Source: Devosia equisanguinis
GTDB taxonomy: Bacteria > Pseudomonadota > Alphaproteobacteria > Rhizobiales > Hyphomicrobiaceae
Assembly: GCA_945889015.1 (NCBI GenBank)
Contig: CAMDBL010000002.1
Location: 1-64,000, forward strand
Length of the DNA stretch: 64,000 bases
Direction of reading: 5' to 3'
The notes under the pieces are model-generated. The model ran no database searches and was not told the DNA's origin. It was given only the letters and a program-made list of their open reading frames with translations. Below, piece after piece: positions 51,321 to 61,830 of this stretch (within the stretch, counting starts at the first letter, position 1; every line of letters starts with the position of its first letter). Made by a program: the position numbers and the translations under genes.

Positions 51321-51785
51321 ATGCGTCACTTCGATTTCACCCCGTTCCATCGCTCGACCGTCGGTTTCGACCGTCTGTTCCAGTTGCTCGACACGGTCGG
51401 CAATTCCGATCCCGACACCCCGAGCTATCCCCCCTACAACATCGAGCGTGTCAGCGAGAACGACTTCCGCATCACCATGGCGGTGGCCGGCTTCACCAGG
51501 GACGACGTCAAGATCGAGCTGAAGGAGCAGACGCTGTCGGTGCGCGGCGAGAAGAAACCCGAGCCGGAGGGCGAAAGCCGCCAGTTCCTGCATCGCGGGA
51601 TCGCGCAACGCGCGTTCGAGCGCCGGTTCCAGCTCGCCGATCATGTCGAGGTCAAGGGCGCGGACATGAAGGACGGGCTGCTGCACATCGAGTTGCAGCG
51701 CAACATCCCCGAACGGATGAAGCCGCGCACGATCGCCATCGGCGTCGACGGCGGCGAAATCAAGCAGATTCCGGCCGCGGCGTAA
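51321..51785 (+). CDS. Small heat shock protein Hsp20/IbpA
   Basis: RVSENDFRITMAVAGFTRDDVKIELKEQTLSVRGEKK...FLHRGIAQRAFERRFQLADHV. Confidence 0.95.
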   Translation: MRHFDFTPFHRSTVGFDRLFQLLDTVGNSDPDTPSYPPYNIERVSENDFRITMAVAGFTRDDVKIELKEQTLSVRGEKKPEPEGESRQFLHRGIAQRAFERRFQLADHVEVKGADMKDGLLHIELQRNIPERMKPRTIAIGVDGGEIKQIPAAA

Positions 51786-51825
51786 GCCCCGCTCGGAGTG
51801 AGATCCTCACTCGTGTCGTCTGCGA

Positions 51826-51853
51826 GGGCGGAGTTTCGGCTCCGCCCTTTTTC
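51826..51853 (+). terminator. Rho-independent terminator after hsp20
   Basis: gGGCGGAGtttcggCTCCGCCctttttc. Confidence 0.8.
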
Positions 51854-51915
51854 TTGGTCTTTCCTGAAGGGGGCGGGAGGGTGATACTGCACGCAAATCA
51901 GACCCTGGAGGATCG

Positions 51916-52260
51916 ATGACGAGCGTGCGGTTTGTGCTGATTATGGGAGCGGCCTTGCTCGCGTCCCCGGCCCTTGCCGCCAGCGGCTACGAGGGCAAGT
52001 GGGCGTCCAACCCGGGGCAGTGCAAGCTCGACCAGAGCGTGCAGAATGCGCCGCTGCTGCTGAAGGCCAAGCGCTATGATCAGCACGAGGCCCATTGCAC
52101 GTTCGCGAGCGTCACCAAGACCGGCGCTGCCGCCTGGAGGATCAAGGGCCGCTGCACCGTGGAAGGCAGCAGTCAGCCGCTGACCATGACGCTGGCGGTG
52201 AAGGGAGACACGCTGACGATGCGCGACGTCGGCACGCGCACGCTGAAGCGCTGCCGGTAG
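51916..52260 (+). CDS. Small secreted hypothetical protein
   Basis: Signal peptide ALLASPALAASGYEGKWASNPGQCKL. Confidence 0.6.
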   Translation: MTSVRFVLIMGAALLASPALAASGYEGKWASNPGQCKLDQSVQNAPLLLKAKRYDQHEAHCTFASVTKTGAAAWRIKGRCTVEGSSQPLTMTLAVKGDTLTMRDVGTRTLKRCR

Positions 52261-52268
52261 CCGCGCCG

Positions 52269-52871
52269 CTATCCCGGCCGGGCGATGCGCAGCATCACGA
52301 ACGGCAGCACGGCCGCTGGCAGCAGCAGCGGATAAGTCATGCTGCGCTCGGCCAGTGCGCCGAGCCCGGCTCCGACCGCATACGCGATCCAGACCAGGCC
52401 ATAGATGGCGAAACCGTCGCTGGTTTTGCGTGTGCCGTCCTTGTCCGGCCAGATCCACGCGATCAGCCCCTCGCCGACCTTCTGGATGTTGCCGGTGATG
52501 AACACCGTGTTCAGCGCGACGCCATTGAAGCGGTTGGCGGCGGAGTTCTGCAGGCCCATCGCCAGCGGCAGCAGCAGGGAGGCTGTGAGCTTGTCGGTGA
52601 CGCCGCACAGCACCATCAGCCCCGCCGTCGCCGATAGTGCCACCCAGGGCTTTTGCCCGAGCCGCGCCAGCACCTGGGCCAGCGCAACGCCGAGGAGAAA
52701 CACGCCCATGATCGCAAGGTGATAGCCCGCGCCCGACCACTTGGCGGTGGCGACCTCGATGCCGAGCAAAATGGTATTGCCGGTCATCAGCCCGGCGAAG
52801 GCCTCGAACCGCAGGAAGCCGACTGTATCGGCATAGCCTGCGACCAGCGCCAGCAGCACGGCTTGGATCAT
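52269..52871 (-). CDS. YoaK/DUF1275 family membrane protein
   Basis: AGYADTVGFLRFEAFAGLMTGNTILLGIE; NGVALNTVFITGNIQKVGEGL. Confidence 0.9.
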   Translation of the reverse strand: MIQAVLLALVAGYADTVGFLRFEAFAGLMTGNTILLGIEVATAKWSGAGYHLAIMGVFLLGVALAQVLARLGQKPWVALSATAGLMVLCGVTDKLTASLLLPLAMGLQNSAANRFNGVALNTVFITGNIQKVGEGLIAWIWPDKDGTRKTSDGFAIYGLVWIAYAVGAGLGALAERSMTYPLLLPAAVLPFVMLRIARPG

Positions 52872-53015
52872 GGAATGCCTCGGGGCGGGAGTGCCGCGCC
52901 GATCCTAGGTGGGAATGCGGCAAGGCGCCAATGGGGTCGTGCCAGACTAGCCGCCCCACCTCGACGCCATGGCCGCGGAGGCGGTCACCGCCGACTAATT
53001 CGGGGCGGTTCAGAT

Positions 53016-53561
53016 CTACCAAAGCGCGGGGTTGCTCAGTGCCTCGACGCAGCGCGGCAAACCTTTCAGTGGCGCCAGCTCCGTGTCGGTCAAGGACTGT
53101 GCCAGCCAGCCGTCGGGACGCGACAGTGCGAACGGTGCGGCGGCGAACGCTTCGCTGATCTGCGAATAGCCGACCTTGGAATAATAGCCTGGATCGCCAT
53201 AAGTCACGGCGACATCGACATGCGCCGCCGCCAGCGCCTCGAGACCATAGGTCACCAGTTTTTGGCCGATGCCTTTCCCTTGATGCTCGGTCGCCACCGC
53301 CAGTGGCGAAAGGATGAACACGACTCGCTCGTCCCGATCGTAAATCAGCCGGGAGAAGATGACGCTGCCGACGATCTCGCCGGCGTCCACGGCTATGAAG
53401 ACGAACAAATCCCGTTCGGGCGTGCCGTGCAGCATGCGATGCACGAAGTCACCAATCAGCGCGCCTTCCTCGGTGCCGTCGGAGGCGGTGAAGGCGGCGA
53501 TGAAGAGATCGATGATTTGGCGTTCGCGACCTCTGATATCTGCCGAGCATTCCATATCCAC
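53016..53561 (-). CDS. GNAT family N-acetyltransferase
   Basis: GEIVGSVIFSRL...FILSPLAVATEHQGKGIGQKLVTYGLEALAAA. Confidence 0.88.
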   Translation of the reverse strand: MDMECSADIRGRERQIIDLFIAAFTASDGTEEGALIGDFVHRMLHGTPERDLFVFIAVDAGEIVGSVIFSRLIYDRDERVVFILSPLAVATEHQGKGIGQKLVTYGLEALAAAHVDVAVTYGDPGYYSKVGYSQISEAFAAAPFALSRPDGWLAQSLTDTELAPLKGLPRCVEALSNPALW

Positions 53562-53618
53562 AACTGTCGGGTTCCCGTGCTGTTCTCACTTGGGTGAAGG
53601 ACGGTGACAGGGGGCGCC

Positions 53619-54425
53619 TCAAAGGCCCAGTACGTCCGCCATCGAATAGACGCCGGGGGCCTTGCCGCGGCCCCAAAGTGCGGCCTTGACCGCGCCGCGG
53701 GCGAAGATACCGCGATCGGTGGCGATGTGGGTCAGCTCCACGCGCTCGCCCTCTCCCGCGAAGATGACGGTGTGCTCGCCGACGACATTGCCGCCGCGCA
53801 ACGCGGCGAAACCGATGTCGCCGCGCTTGCGGGCGCCGGTGTGGCCGTCGCGGCCGCTGGCGGTGTGGCCCTTGAGCGGAATGCCGCGCCCGTCGGCGGC
53901 GGCCTGCCCCAGCATCAGCGCGGTGCCCGACGGCGCGTCGACCTTGTGCTTGTGGTGCATCTCGACCACCTCGACGTCGAAGTCGGCATCGAGCGCCTGC
54001 GCCACCTTGCGCGTGATCGCGACCAGCAGGTTGACGCCGAGGCTCATGTTGCCGGCCTTGACGATGGTGGCGTGACGGGCGGCGGCCGCGATCGCCGCAT
54101 CGTCGGCCTCCGACAATCCGGTGGTGCCGATGACGTGGACGATGCGCGCGTTGGCGGCGAGGCCGGCGAACTCGACGGTCGCCTTCGGCGCGGTGAAGTC
54201 GAGGATGGCGTCGACCTTGGCGATCAGCTCCAGCGGATCGTCGGTGATCCGCACGTCGAGCGCGCCGACGCCGGCGAGCGTGCCGAGATCCTGGCCGACG
54301 GCGTTGGAGCCCGGTCGCTCGGTGCCGCCTGCGACGATGCAGCCGTCGATGGCGTGGATGGCGCGGACCAGCTCGAGCCCCATGCGCCCGGCGGCGCCCA
54401 TCACGGCAATGCGCATCTCGCTCAT
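53619..54425 (-). CDS. dapB: 4-hydroxy-tetrahydrodipicolinate reductase
   Basis: [50 protein letters not shown]. Confidence 0.96.
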   Translation of the reverse strand: MSEMRIAVMGAAGRMGLELVRAIHAIDGCIVAGGTERPGSNAVGQDLGTLAGVGALDVRITDDPLELIAKVDAILDFTAPKATVEFAGLAANARIVHVIGTTGLSEADDAAIAAAARHATIVKAGNMSLGVNLLVAITRKVAQALDADFDVEVVEMHHKHKVDAPSGTALMLGQAAADGRGIPLKGHTASGRDGHTGARKRGDIGFAALRGGNVVGEHTVIFAGEGERVELTHIATDRGIFARGAVKAALWGRGKAPGVYSMADVLGL

Positions 54426-54500
54426 GGCAGGCACTCCTGGGTTGGCGTGGTCGTCGGAAGCGGGATAGCAGGATCGCAGCCCGGTTGGAACAGGCGGCTG

Positions 54501-55091
54501 TCAGCGCGGCGGCGTGCTGCCGCCGTCGTTGCCGCTCTCGTCCCCATCGGCGTCCTCGCCCTCGCGGCCCTCGCCGTCGTCGGGGGCGAACGCGGGCATG
54601 ATCACTGTCAGCCGCCCGCCCGCGATGTCGACGAGCGGCACGTAGGCGTCCTGGAACGGGATCAGCTCGGTATGGCGGGACGCGTCGAGCTTGATCTCGA
54701 CGAGATCGCCGGCGCCGTAGTTGGGCATGGCGACGACGCTGCCTATGCGTTTTCCTTCGGGATCATGGGCGGCAAGCCCGATCAGATCCTCGTGGTAATA
54801 CTCGCCCTCGGCGGGTGGGGGCAGGCGTGATCGGTCGACGTAGAGGTCGATTCCGCGTAGCGCCTCGGCGGCGTTTCTGTCGTAGACACCCTCGACGCGG
54901 GCGATCACGCCCTTCGGCGTGACGCGGATGACGCGCACCGTGAACGAGCGCTTGCCCGCCGCGTCCGCGAGCGGGCCATAGGCGCCGATAGCCCCGGGAT
55001 CGCCGGTGTGACTGACGATCTGCACCTCGCCACGGATGCCGTGGGCTGCCACGATGCGGCCCAGAAGGATCATCTTGCGGCTACCGCTCAT
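54501..55091 (-). CDS. rimM: Ribosome maturation factor RimM
   Basis: ILLGRIVAAHGIRGEVQIVSHTGDP; YYHEDLIGLAAHDPEGKRIGSVVAMPNYGAGDLVEI. Confidence 0.92.
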   Translation of the reverse strand: MSGSRKMILLGRIVAAHGIRGEVQIVSHTGDPGAIGAYGPLADAAGKRSFTVRVIRVTPKGVIARVEGVYDRNAAEALRGIDLYVDRSRLPPPAEGEYYHEDLIGLAAHDPEGKRIGSVVAMPNYGAGDLVEIKLDASRHTELIPFQDAYVPLVDIAGGRLTVIMPAFAPDDGEGREGEDADGDESGNDGGSTPPR

Positions 55092-55128
55092 GATCTTGGT
55101 CTCGCGTTTGACCCGCTGTGGCGGGTGC

Positions 55129-55545
55129 TCAATGGGGCAGGGGCCCGATGTAGGTCAGCTTCACGGTCACCGGCCGTCCCGCGACCTCGACCGTCGCGTG
55201 CGGCCCTGAAGCCTCGTTGATGGCCGCGACGATGTCGAACATCGCACCGTCCGAGCCGGTCGGAACACCCGTCACCAGCTCGCCGCCGGGAGGCACCCGC
55301 AGCCGCACGCTGACCCGGTTCACGCGATGCTGCCTATCATACTCGCAGGCGCCGAAGAAGACGCTGCCGCAGCAGTCCGTGCCGATGATCTTTCCTGCGC
55401 GCAGAACGGCCAGCCCCGATCTGATCACGTCTGGCTGGTGCACGTCTGGCTGGTGCAAGTCCGAGAATTTGAAGTCTGGCCCACCCACGTCCTGAGGTTC
55501 GCCGGCAGCTTGATAGTCGAGCCCGTAGAGACCCTCACTCAACAC
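55129..55545 (-). CDS. GrlR-like domain protein
   Basis: LSEGLYGLDYQAAG...GLAVLRAGKIIGTDCCGSVFFGACEYDRQHRVNRVSVRLRVPPG. Confidence 0.5.
   Translation of the reverse strand: MLSEGLYGLDYQAAGEPQDVGGPDFKFSDLHQPDVHQPDVIRSGLAVLRAGKIIGTDCCGSVFFGACEYDRQHRVNRVSVRLRVPPGGELVTGVPTGSDGAMFDIVAAINEASGPHATVEVAGRPVTVKLTYIGPLPH
55426..55455. repeat. 15-bp perfect tandem duplication, in frame
   Basis: (cacgtctggctggtg)x2, encoding HQPDVHQPDV on the minus strand. Confidence 0.9.
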
Positions 55546-55894
55546 TCAGTTACGTCTCCTCTGCGCGCGACCGCGGCCTGCCGGACCACGTCGGCTCGAC
55601 CGAGCGGGAACCGTCGCGCCGGTCCCGCGGGGCGATGGTGAACGGAGCGGTCTCGACCGGTAAACGCCGTCCTGGCAGCGGTCCTGCGGCGAACCCCGTC
55701 CCTGAAACACCAATCTGACCCGAAAGATAGCAGTGTTCAGATCAATTGGTGTTAATCCACGTCAAATGCGTCACAAAAGCGCTGAAGTTTCGCGTCGAAT
55801 GGTTAGCAGGCTGCCGAATTTGACCTCGGGGAGCCGGCAACGGACTTGAACCCGCCGAACGCCTCTCTCTCCGCACGCTTCGCTACGGGGCAAC

Positions 55895-55922
55895 GAAAAA
55901 GGGCGGACCTTGCGGTCCGCCC
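55895..55922 (-). terminator. Rho-independent terminator of pnp
   Basis: Minus strand GGGCGGACCgcaaGGTCCGCCCtttttcg. Confidence 0.8.
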
Positions 55923-55945
55923 CCTGGGCAGTCGATGCGTGACGA

Positions 55946-58144
55946 TCAATCCCGCGGACGGCGGGGACGATCGCGGCCGCCGCCACCGTCGCGGCGGGGA
56001 GGACGCGACTCGTGCACCTCCTCGGGCTCACCCTCGGCGCGCGGAATCTCCTTGCCGGTCGTTTGGTCGACGATCTTCATCGACAGGCGGGTCTTGCCGC
56101 GGTCGTCGAAGCCGAGCAGCTTGACCCAGACCTCCTGGCCCTCCTTGACGACCGAGCCCACCGTCTCGGGCCGGCCGTTGGCGAGCTGCGAGATGTGGAC
56201 GAGGCCGTCCTTGGCGCCGAAGAAGTTCACGAAGGCGCCGAACTCCATGATCTTCACGACCTTGCCCTTGTAGATCGTGCCGACCTCGGGCTCCTGCGTG
56301 ATGCCCTTGATGCGGGCCAACGCCTTCTCGATCGACTCGCGGTTGGCGGAGGCGATCTTGACGGTGCCGTCGTCCTCGATGTCGATCTTGGCGCCGGATT
56401 CCGCGACGATCTCGCGGATGACGGAGCCGCCCGAGCCGATCACCTCGCGGATCTTGTCGGTCGGGATCTTGATCGTCTCGATGCGCGGGGCATGCTCGCC
56501 GAGCTCGGTGCGGGCGCCGGTCAGCGCCTTGGCCATCTCGCCGAGGATGTGCAGGCGACCGGCGGTAGCCTGCTCCAGCGCGACCTTCATGATCTCCTCG
56601 GTGATGCCGGTGATCTTGATGTCCATCTGCAGCGCGGTGACGCCGTTGGCGGTGCCGGCGACCTTGAAGTCCATGTCGCCGAGGTGGTCCTCGTCACCGA
56701 TGATGTCGGAAAGGACGGCGAAGTCGTTGCCCTCCTTGACGAGGCCCATGGCGATGCCGGCGACCGGCGACTTCAGCGGCACGCCTGCGTCCATCAGCGC
56801 GAGCGAGGCGCCGCAGACCGAGGCCATCGACGAGGAGCCGTTCGACTCGGTGATCTCCGAGACGAGGCGCAGCGTGTAGGGGAACTCCTCGGCGGTCGGC
56901 AGCAGCGGACGCACGGCGCGCCAGGCGAGCTTGCCGTGGCCGATCTCGCGGCGGCCAGGCGAGCCCATGCGGCCGGTCTCGCCGACCGAGTAGGGAGGGA
57001 AGTTGTAATGCAGCAGGAAGCGCTCCTTGTAAGTGCCCTCCAGCGCGTCGATGAACTGCTCGTCGTCACCGGTGCCGAGCGTCGCGACCACCAGGGCCTG
57101 CGTCTCGCCGCGGGTGAACAGGGCGGAGCCGTGCGTACGCGGCAGCACGTGCACCTCGGACACGATCGGGCGCACGGTGACGAGGTCGCGGCCGTCGATG
57201 CGCTTGTGGGTCTTGACGACCGTGCCGCGCATGATCTCCATCTCGACCGCCTTGAAGGCGGCGCCGGCCTTGGTTTTGGCGTCGCTGTCGGATTCCGGCG
57301 TCAGCACCGCGGCCATCGCCTTTTCCTTGGCGGCCGAGCACATCGACTGGCGCTTCTGCTTCTCGGAGGTGGTGAAGGCGGCCTTCAGGTCTTCACTGAC
57401 CACGGCGCGCATCTTGACCTTGATGTCCTCGAGGTCCGGCGGGTTGAAGTCCCACGGCTCCTTGGCGGCGACCGAGGCCAGCTTGATGATCGCGTCGATC
57501 ACCGGCTGGAAGTGCTTGTGGCCGAACATGACGGCCTCGAGCATCTGCTTCTCGGGCAACTCCTTGGCCTCGGACTCGACCATCATCACGGCGTCCTGGG
57601 TGCCGGCGACGACGAGGTCGAGGCTCGAGTCCTTCATCTCGTCGAGCATCGGGTTGAGCACGAACTCGCCGCCGATGACGCCGACGCGGGCGGCGGCGAT
57701 CGGGCCGAGGAAAGGCAGGCCCGAGAGCGTGAGGGCGGCTGAAGCCGCGACCATGCCGACGATGTCGGGATCATTCTCGAGGTCGTGGCTCATCACGGTG
57801 ATGACGACCTGGGTCTCGTGCTTGAAGCCCTCGACGAACAGCGGGCGGATCGGGCGATCGATCAGACGCGAGGTCAGCGTCTCCTTTTCGGAGGGACGGC
57901 CCTCGCGCTTGAAGAAGCCGCCCGGGATCTTGCCGGCGGCGTAGGTCTTTTCCTGGTAATTGACGGTGAGCGGGAAGAAATCGATGCCCGGCTTCACGGT
58001 TCTGGCGGCAACGACGGTGGCCAACACGGTGGTCTCGCCATACTGGGCGAACACGGCGGCGTCGGCCTGGCGGGCCATATGCCCGGTCTCGAGCTTGAGC
58101 TTGCGGCCGCCCCACTCGATCTCGACACGATGGATATCGAACAT
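55946..58144 (-). CDS. pnp: Polyribonucleotide nucleotidyltransferase
   Basis: [47 protein letters not shown] and S1 domains at C-term. Confidence 0.98.
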   Translation of the reverse strand: MFDIHRVEIEWGGRKLKLETGHMARQADAAVFAQYGETTVLATVVAARTVKPGIDFFPLTVNYQEKTYAAGKIPGGFFKREGRPSEKETLTSRLIDRPIRPLFVEGFKHETQVVITVMSHDLENDPDIVGMVAASAALTLSGLPFLGPIAAARVGVIGGEFVLNPMLDEMKDSSLDLVVAGTQDAVMMVESEAKELPEKQMLEAVMFGHKHFQPVIDAIIKLASVAAKEPWDFNPPDLEDIKVKMRAVVSEDLKAAFTTSEKQKRQSMCSAAKEKAMAAVLTPESDSDAKTKAGAAFKAVEMEIMRGTVVKTHKRIDGRDLVTVRPIVSEVHVLPRTHGSALFTRGETQALVVATLGTGDDEQFIDALEGTYKERFLLHYNFPPYSVGETGRMGSPGRREIGHGKLAWRAVRPLLPTAEEFPYTLRLVSEITESNGSSSMASVCGASLALMDAGVPLKSPVAGIAMGLVKEGNDFAVLSDIIGDEDHLGDMDFKVAGTANGVTALQMDIKITGITEEIMKVALEQATAGRLHILGEMAKALTGARTELGEHAPRIETIKIPTDKIREVIGSGGSVIREIVAESGAKIDIEDDGTVKIASANRESIEKALARIKGITQEPEVGTIYKGKVVKIMEFGAFVNFFGAKDGLVHISQLANGRPETVGSVVKEGQEVWVKLLGFDDRGKTRLSMKIVDQTTGKEIPRAEGEPEEVHESRPPRRDGGGGRDRPRRPRD

Positions 58145-58331
58145 GCGTTTGTCTTTCTTGTCTGTCGTACGGACTGTCGGTCTTTTCGGTCTGTCTCTTT
58201 GTATGCGCGGCCCTTCTAGCACAAATAGCGATTGCGCCAGCCCCTCTTTGTGGTGAGCCGGCGCGCCTGTGCAGGTGAAGGGGAGGTGTTCGTCGTCCCG
58301 GGCGACGAGCCGCACATCAGCGGCGAGCAGA

Positions 58332-58407
58332 CCCGGAACCCAGCGATAAAAGTATCCGAAGGATTCGATATGGAGTGCTTCGCACACACATCACGCTGGG
58401 TTCCGGA
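58332..58407. repeat. Inverted-repeat element in pnp-rpsO spacer
   Basis: CCGGAACCCAGCG ... CGCTGGGTTCCGG arms, then GAGGCCCATGGCCTC palindrome. Confidence 0.6.
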
Positions 58408-58458
58408 TAACGCGAGGCCCATGGCCTCACGTTTCCGGAATGACGGCCCCAGTATTCG

Positions 58459-58731
58459 TCAGCGGCGGATGCCGAGCTTCTCGATGATGCCCTGGTAGCG
58501 CTTCTCGTCCTTGCCGCGGACGTAGTCCAGCAGGCTGCGGCGAGCGGAGACCATCTTGAGCAGGCCGCGGCGCGAGTGGTTGTCCTTCTTGTGGATCTTG
58601 AAGTGCTCGGTCAGATAGTTGATGCGCTCCGTCAGGATCGCGATCTGCACCTCGGGGGAGCCGGTATCGTTAGGCTTCGTGGCATTGTTCTTGATTGCCT
58701 CGGCGATCCGCTCGGCTTGCTTCATCGACAT
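58459..58731 (-). CDS. rpsO: 30S ribosomal protein S15
   Basis: [53 protein letters not shown]. Confidence 0.98.
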   Translation of the reverse strand: MSMKQAERIAEAIKNNATKPNDTGSPEVQIAILTERINYLTEHFKIHKKDNHSRRGLLKMVSARRSLLDYVRGKDEKRYQGIIEKLGIRR

Positions 58732-59216
58732 CGGGTTATCCTTTCTTTACATGTGCTTATCTGTTGCGGCACAAGCCGGGATGTCGTCCAGCAGGGTCGC
58801 GTGTCACCGCGCGCCGGGGCCAAAGCCCCCGCGCGGGATGGGGGCTTATAGCGGGGCGAGGGCGGAATGGCGAGGAGAAAGTCACCCGGATGGTGCCAGG
58901 TAGGGCGGCTCGCATCGGCAATCGCTGGCCCTCCACCCGTTGGCCTTCCACCCGCCTGTTCTGACCTCGAGGCGATCGCCATTCCGCGACGGAGTGAAAT
59001 GGGGGCGCTTCCCGCCTGCCGAAATCGCCGCTGAAACTGCCAGCCCGGGCGCCTCGCTCGTACGCCTCGCGTGCGGCCGGGCGGGAGGCCGGAGTGATTT
59101 CGTCGGCGGGCTCTGGGATCGAAACCCCCTTGTTGCGAGAGCCGTCCTGTTTCGGAACCAATCCCCGAAGCGTGAGCTTATCCTGCTCAACAGGCGTTTC
59201 TCGCAGAGGTATGTCG

Positions 59217-59624
59217 ATGAAGACCACAAGAAACATCGCGGCATTGTCCGTTGTCGTGGCTTTGGGGCTTGCGGGCCCGGTCATGGCCCCGGCCACGGCG
59301 CAGGGTCCGGCGCCGCAAGCGCCGCCGCCCGGGACGTCGAGCACCCCCGGCAACATGGGGGCGGGCAACAACGGCAATCCGGCCGTGAAGAGCCCGCGGG
59401 CGAACTCCGACCAAAAGACTTCGGCTGCCGGCACCGCGGCGCTCGAGGCCGGCGCTAACAGCTTCACCGAATCCCAGGCCCGGTCGCGCATCGAGGGCGC
59501 GGGCTTCGGCAAGGTCACGGGCCTTGCCAAGGATCAGCAGGGCATCTGGCGCGGCAAGGCGCAGAAGGATGGCCGGATGGTCTCTGTCGGGCTCGACTTC
59601 AAGGGCAATGTCGCCAGTCAATGA
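59217..59624 (+). CDS. Secreted PepSY-like protein
   Basis: Signal peptide; SFTESQARSRIEGAGFGKVTGLAKDQQGIWRGKAQKDGRMVSVGLDFKGNV. Confidence 0.6.
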   Translation: MKTTRNIAALSVVVALGLAGPVMAPATAQGPAPQAPPPGTSSTPGNMGAGNNGNPAVKSPRANSDQKTSAAGTAALEAGANSFTESQARSRIEGAGFGKVTGLAKDQQGIWRGKAQKDGRMVSVGLDFKGNVASQ

Positions 59625-59707
59625 CGTCAGTGAACGCCCCGTCCTGTTGTCTCTGAACGTGGATGACGGACGGGTTCTCCCGTGACGACTGTCCCAATGG
59701 AGTTCCC

Positions 59708-60700
59708 ATGGAACGTAAACCGATCAGTGCGATGTTCGACACTTACGAGGCCGCCACGCGTTGCGTCACGCGGCTGAAGGCGGCGGGCATTCCCGAAAGC
59801 GACATTTCTATCGTCGGCGGCGATACCGCGATGCGTGCGCCCGACGGCACCATCCGTGACGACGCGGCCGTCGATGCGTCCGACGCCACCGAGACCAATG
59901 CAGGCTCTGGCACCGCCGTCGGCGCCGCGATCGGTGGCGGCGCCGGGTTGCTCGCGGGTCTCGGAATCTTGGCTGTTCCTGGCGTTGGGCCGGTGGTGGC
60001 GGCGGGCTGGCTCGCGACGACGCTGCTCGGCGCGATCGCCGGCGGTGCTGCCGGAGGCATTATTGGTGGTCTTGTCGATGCGGGCATGCCGGAGGAGGAG
60101 GCGCACACCTACGCCGAAGGCATCCGTCGCGGTGGCACACTGGTGACCGTCAATACCGACAGCGCGCGTATCGGCGAGGTGACAACGCTGCTCGATCAGG
60201 AAGGTGCCATCGACATGAACCAGCGTGCCGGCACGTGGCGCAACGAGGGCTGGAGCGGCCGCTACGAGCCGCCGCCGACGTCGGCAACGACCGCTGGCAT
60301 GGCCGGCGCCGCCACGGGCGCGATGGCCGGCAGCTCGAGCGGCTCGGTCCCGCTCACGGACGAGCGGCCGGTCGCGTCATCGGACACCACGTCAGAGGCC
60401 GCGCGACAGGATCCGGTGCCGATCATTGAGGACCAGGTGGAGATCGAGATCGTGCGTGCCGAGGTCCATCCCGTGGAGCAATCCACGGCAGAAGCGGATC
60501 TGGCGCGTCAGGATCAGGGCAGCAATCCTCTGGCGACGAGCGACCAGCCTGTCGAGGAGCAGCCGGAGCGGAGGTTGGACGACGTATCCCTGCAGCAGGG
60601 CGTCGAGCAGCCTTCCGAGGACACTGTCAAGCGCACCGACGTCGAGATCGAGGACGAGCGCCGCAAGCAGCAGGAGCAAGAGACCAAGCGTTCCGGCTGA
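59708..60700 (+). CDS. General-stress-type protein with glycine-zipper segment and acidic low-complexity tail
   Basis: ISAMFDTYEAATRCVTRLKAAGIPESDISIVGGD; Gly-rich hydrophobic segment; E/Q/D-rich C-term. Confidence 0.65.
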   Translation: MERKPISAMFDTYEAATRCVTRLKAAGIPESDISIVGGDTAMRAPDGTIRDDAAVDASDATETNAGSGTAVGAAIGGGAGLLAGLGILAVPGVGPVVAAGWLATTLLGAIAGGAAGGIIGGLVDAGMPEEEAHTYAEGIRRGGTLVTVNTDSARIGEVTTLLDQEGAIDMNQRAGTWRNEGWSGRYEPPPTSATTAGMAGAATGAMAGSSSGSVPLTDERPVASSDTTSEAARQDPVPIIEDQVEIEIVRAEVHPVEQSTAEADLARQDQGSNPLATSDQPVEEQPERRLDDVSLQQGVEQPSEDTVKRTDVEIEDERRKQQEQETKRSG

Positions 60701-60724
60701 GCGTGCACACGAGATCTGCCGGCA

Positions 60725-60750
60725 GGACGAACCCGGAAACGGGTTCGTCC
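60725..60750. terminator. Perfect hairpin between convergent genes
   Basis: GGACGAACCCggaaacGGGTTCGTCC. Confidence 0.7.
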
Positions 60751-60763
60751 TCTCGTCTCTCCG

Positions 60764-61093
60764 CTAGGCCGAAGACACAATGCGAAGTCTCGGTCGAAGT
60801 GCTTGGGCGGTCAGCGTGATCCGCATCGAATCGGCACCGGCGGCCTCCAGCGTCAGGCGATAGCCGAATTTTGCGGCCAGCACGCGAGCCTGCTCGGCAT
60901 TGCCGCACGATATGGTCTGGGCGATCACCGGCTGGCGCTCGCCCAGATGCGCGAGCAGGATGCCGATCTCGACGCCGTCGGCGAACGATGCGCCCCGTCC
61001 GGGAAAACGCACCCGCAGTCCCTCTTCCACCTCGATCGTACGCACGGCGCCATCCTGTGTTGCCCACGTGGAAGGCCGCAGATGACGGGACAA
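60764..61093 (-). CDS. Hypothetical protein
   Basis: Intact ORF in conserved strand context; no confident family. Confidence 0.4.
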   Translation of the reverse strand: MSRHLRPSTWATQDGAVRTIEVEEGLRVRFPGRGASFADGVEIGILLAHLGERQPVIAQTISCGNAEQARVLAAKFGYRLTLEAAGADSMRITLTAQALRPRLRIVSSA

Positions 61094-61209
61094 TGCGGAC
61101 GCTTTGCGGCCGGTGGGTGCGTCACGATGGCCAGCTAACCCTTTGACCGGCGTAACCCTTTGTGGTGACGGATGTGGACACTGCGGCGGGTGGCGGGCAA
61201 GAAGCCCGA

Positions 61210-61746
61210 ATGACCCTTCGGCAACTCCTCAATGGCGTGGCGTTCCAACTCGCCTGGCTCGGCGCCATCCTCGCGGCGTCGCGGGGCTGGGCGTGGATCG
61301 CCGTGCTGCCGCCGCTGGCGGCAGTCGCCTTCCATCTGCGGCAGGTGGAGGACAAGCCGGTCGCACTGCGGCTGATCGGGATTGCGGCTGGCGCCGGCAT
61401 CATCGGCGATGCGATCGTGATGACGATCGCCAATTCGTCGTTCGCGGCTCATCCCTCGCCGACGTGGCTGCCGCCGGCCTGGGCGGTCGCGTTGTGGATG
61501 GCATTCGCGACGCTGCCCAACATGGCGCTGCGCTGGTTCCGCGATCATCTGCTGCTGGTCGCTGTTCTTGCCGCGGTGCTCGGTCCCTTCACCTACAGCG
61601 CCGGCGCGGATCTGGGCGGGGGCCGCATGGGATCGCCGCTGTGGCTGAACTACCTAGCACTCGGCGTGCTTTGGGCGATCGTCGCTCCCGGCCTTCTTTG
61701 GCTGGCGAAGGTCTGGGAAACGCCAGCCGCGGCCGAGAACCGCTGA
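61210..61746 (+). CDS. DUF2878 family membrane protein
   Basis: NGVAFQLAWLGAILAASRGWAWIAVLP; ~5 TM segments. Confidence 0.65.
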   Translation: MTLRQLLNGVAFQLAWLGAILAASRGWAWIAVLPPLAAVAFHLRQVEDKPVALRLIGIAAGAGIIGDAIVMTIANSSFAAHPSPTWLPPAWAVALWMAFATLPNMALRWFRDHLLLVAVLAAVLGPFTYSAGADLGGGRMGSPLWLNYLALGVLWAIVAPGLLWLAKVWETPAAAENR

Positions 61747-61830
61747 ACGGCCGCGCACCGGTATGCTAGATGCGACCTCGTGCGTGGGATCGATTCCCCG
61801 CCGAGGCGTTCCGGTCCCCGAAAGGCGAAG

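Noticed and set aside
56012-57742. 576-aa ORF antisense to pnp
   Set aside because: His/Asp/Leu-rich shadow ORF typical of high-GC antisense frames; pnp is unambiguous on the other strand.
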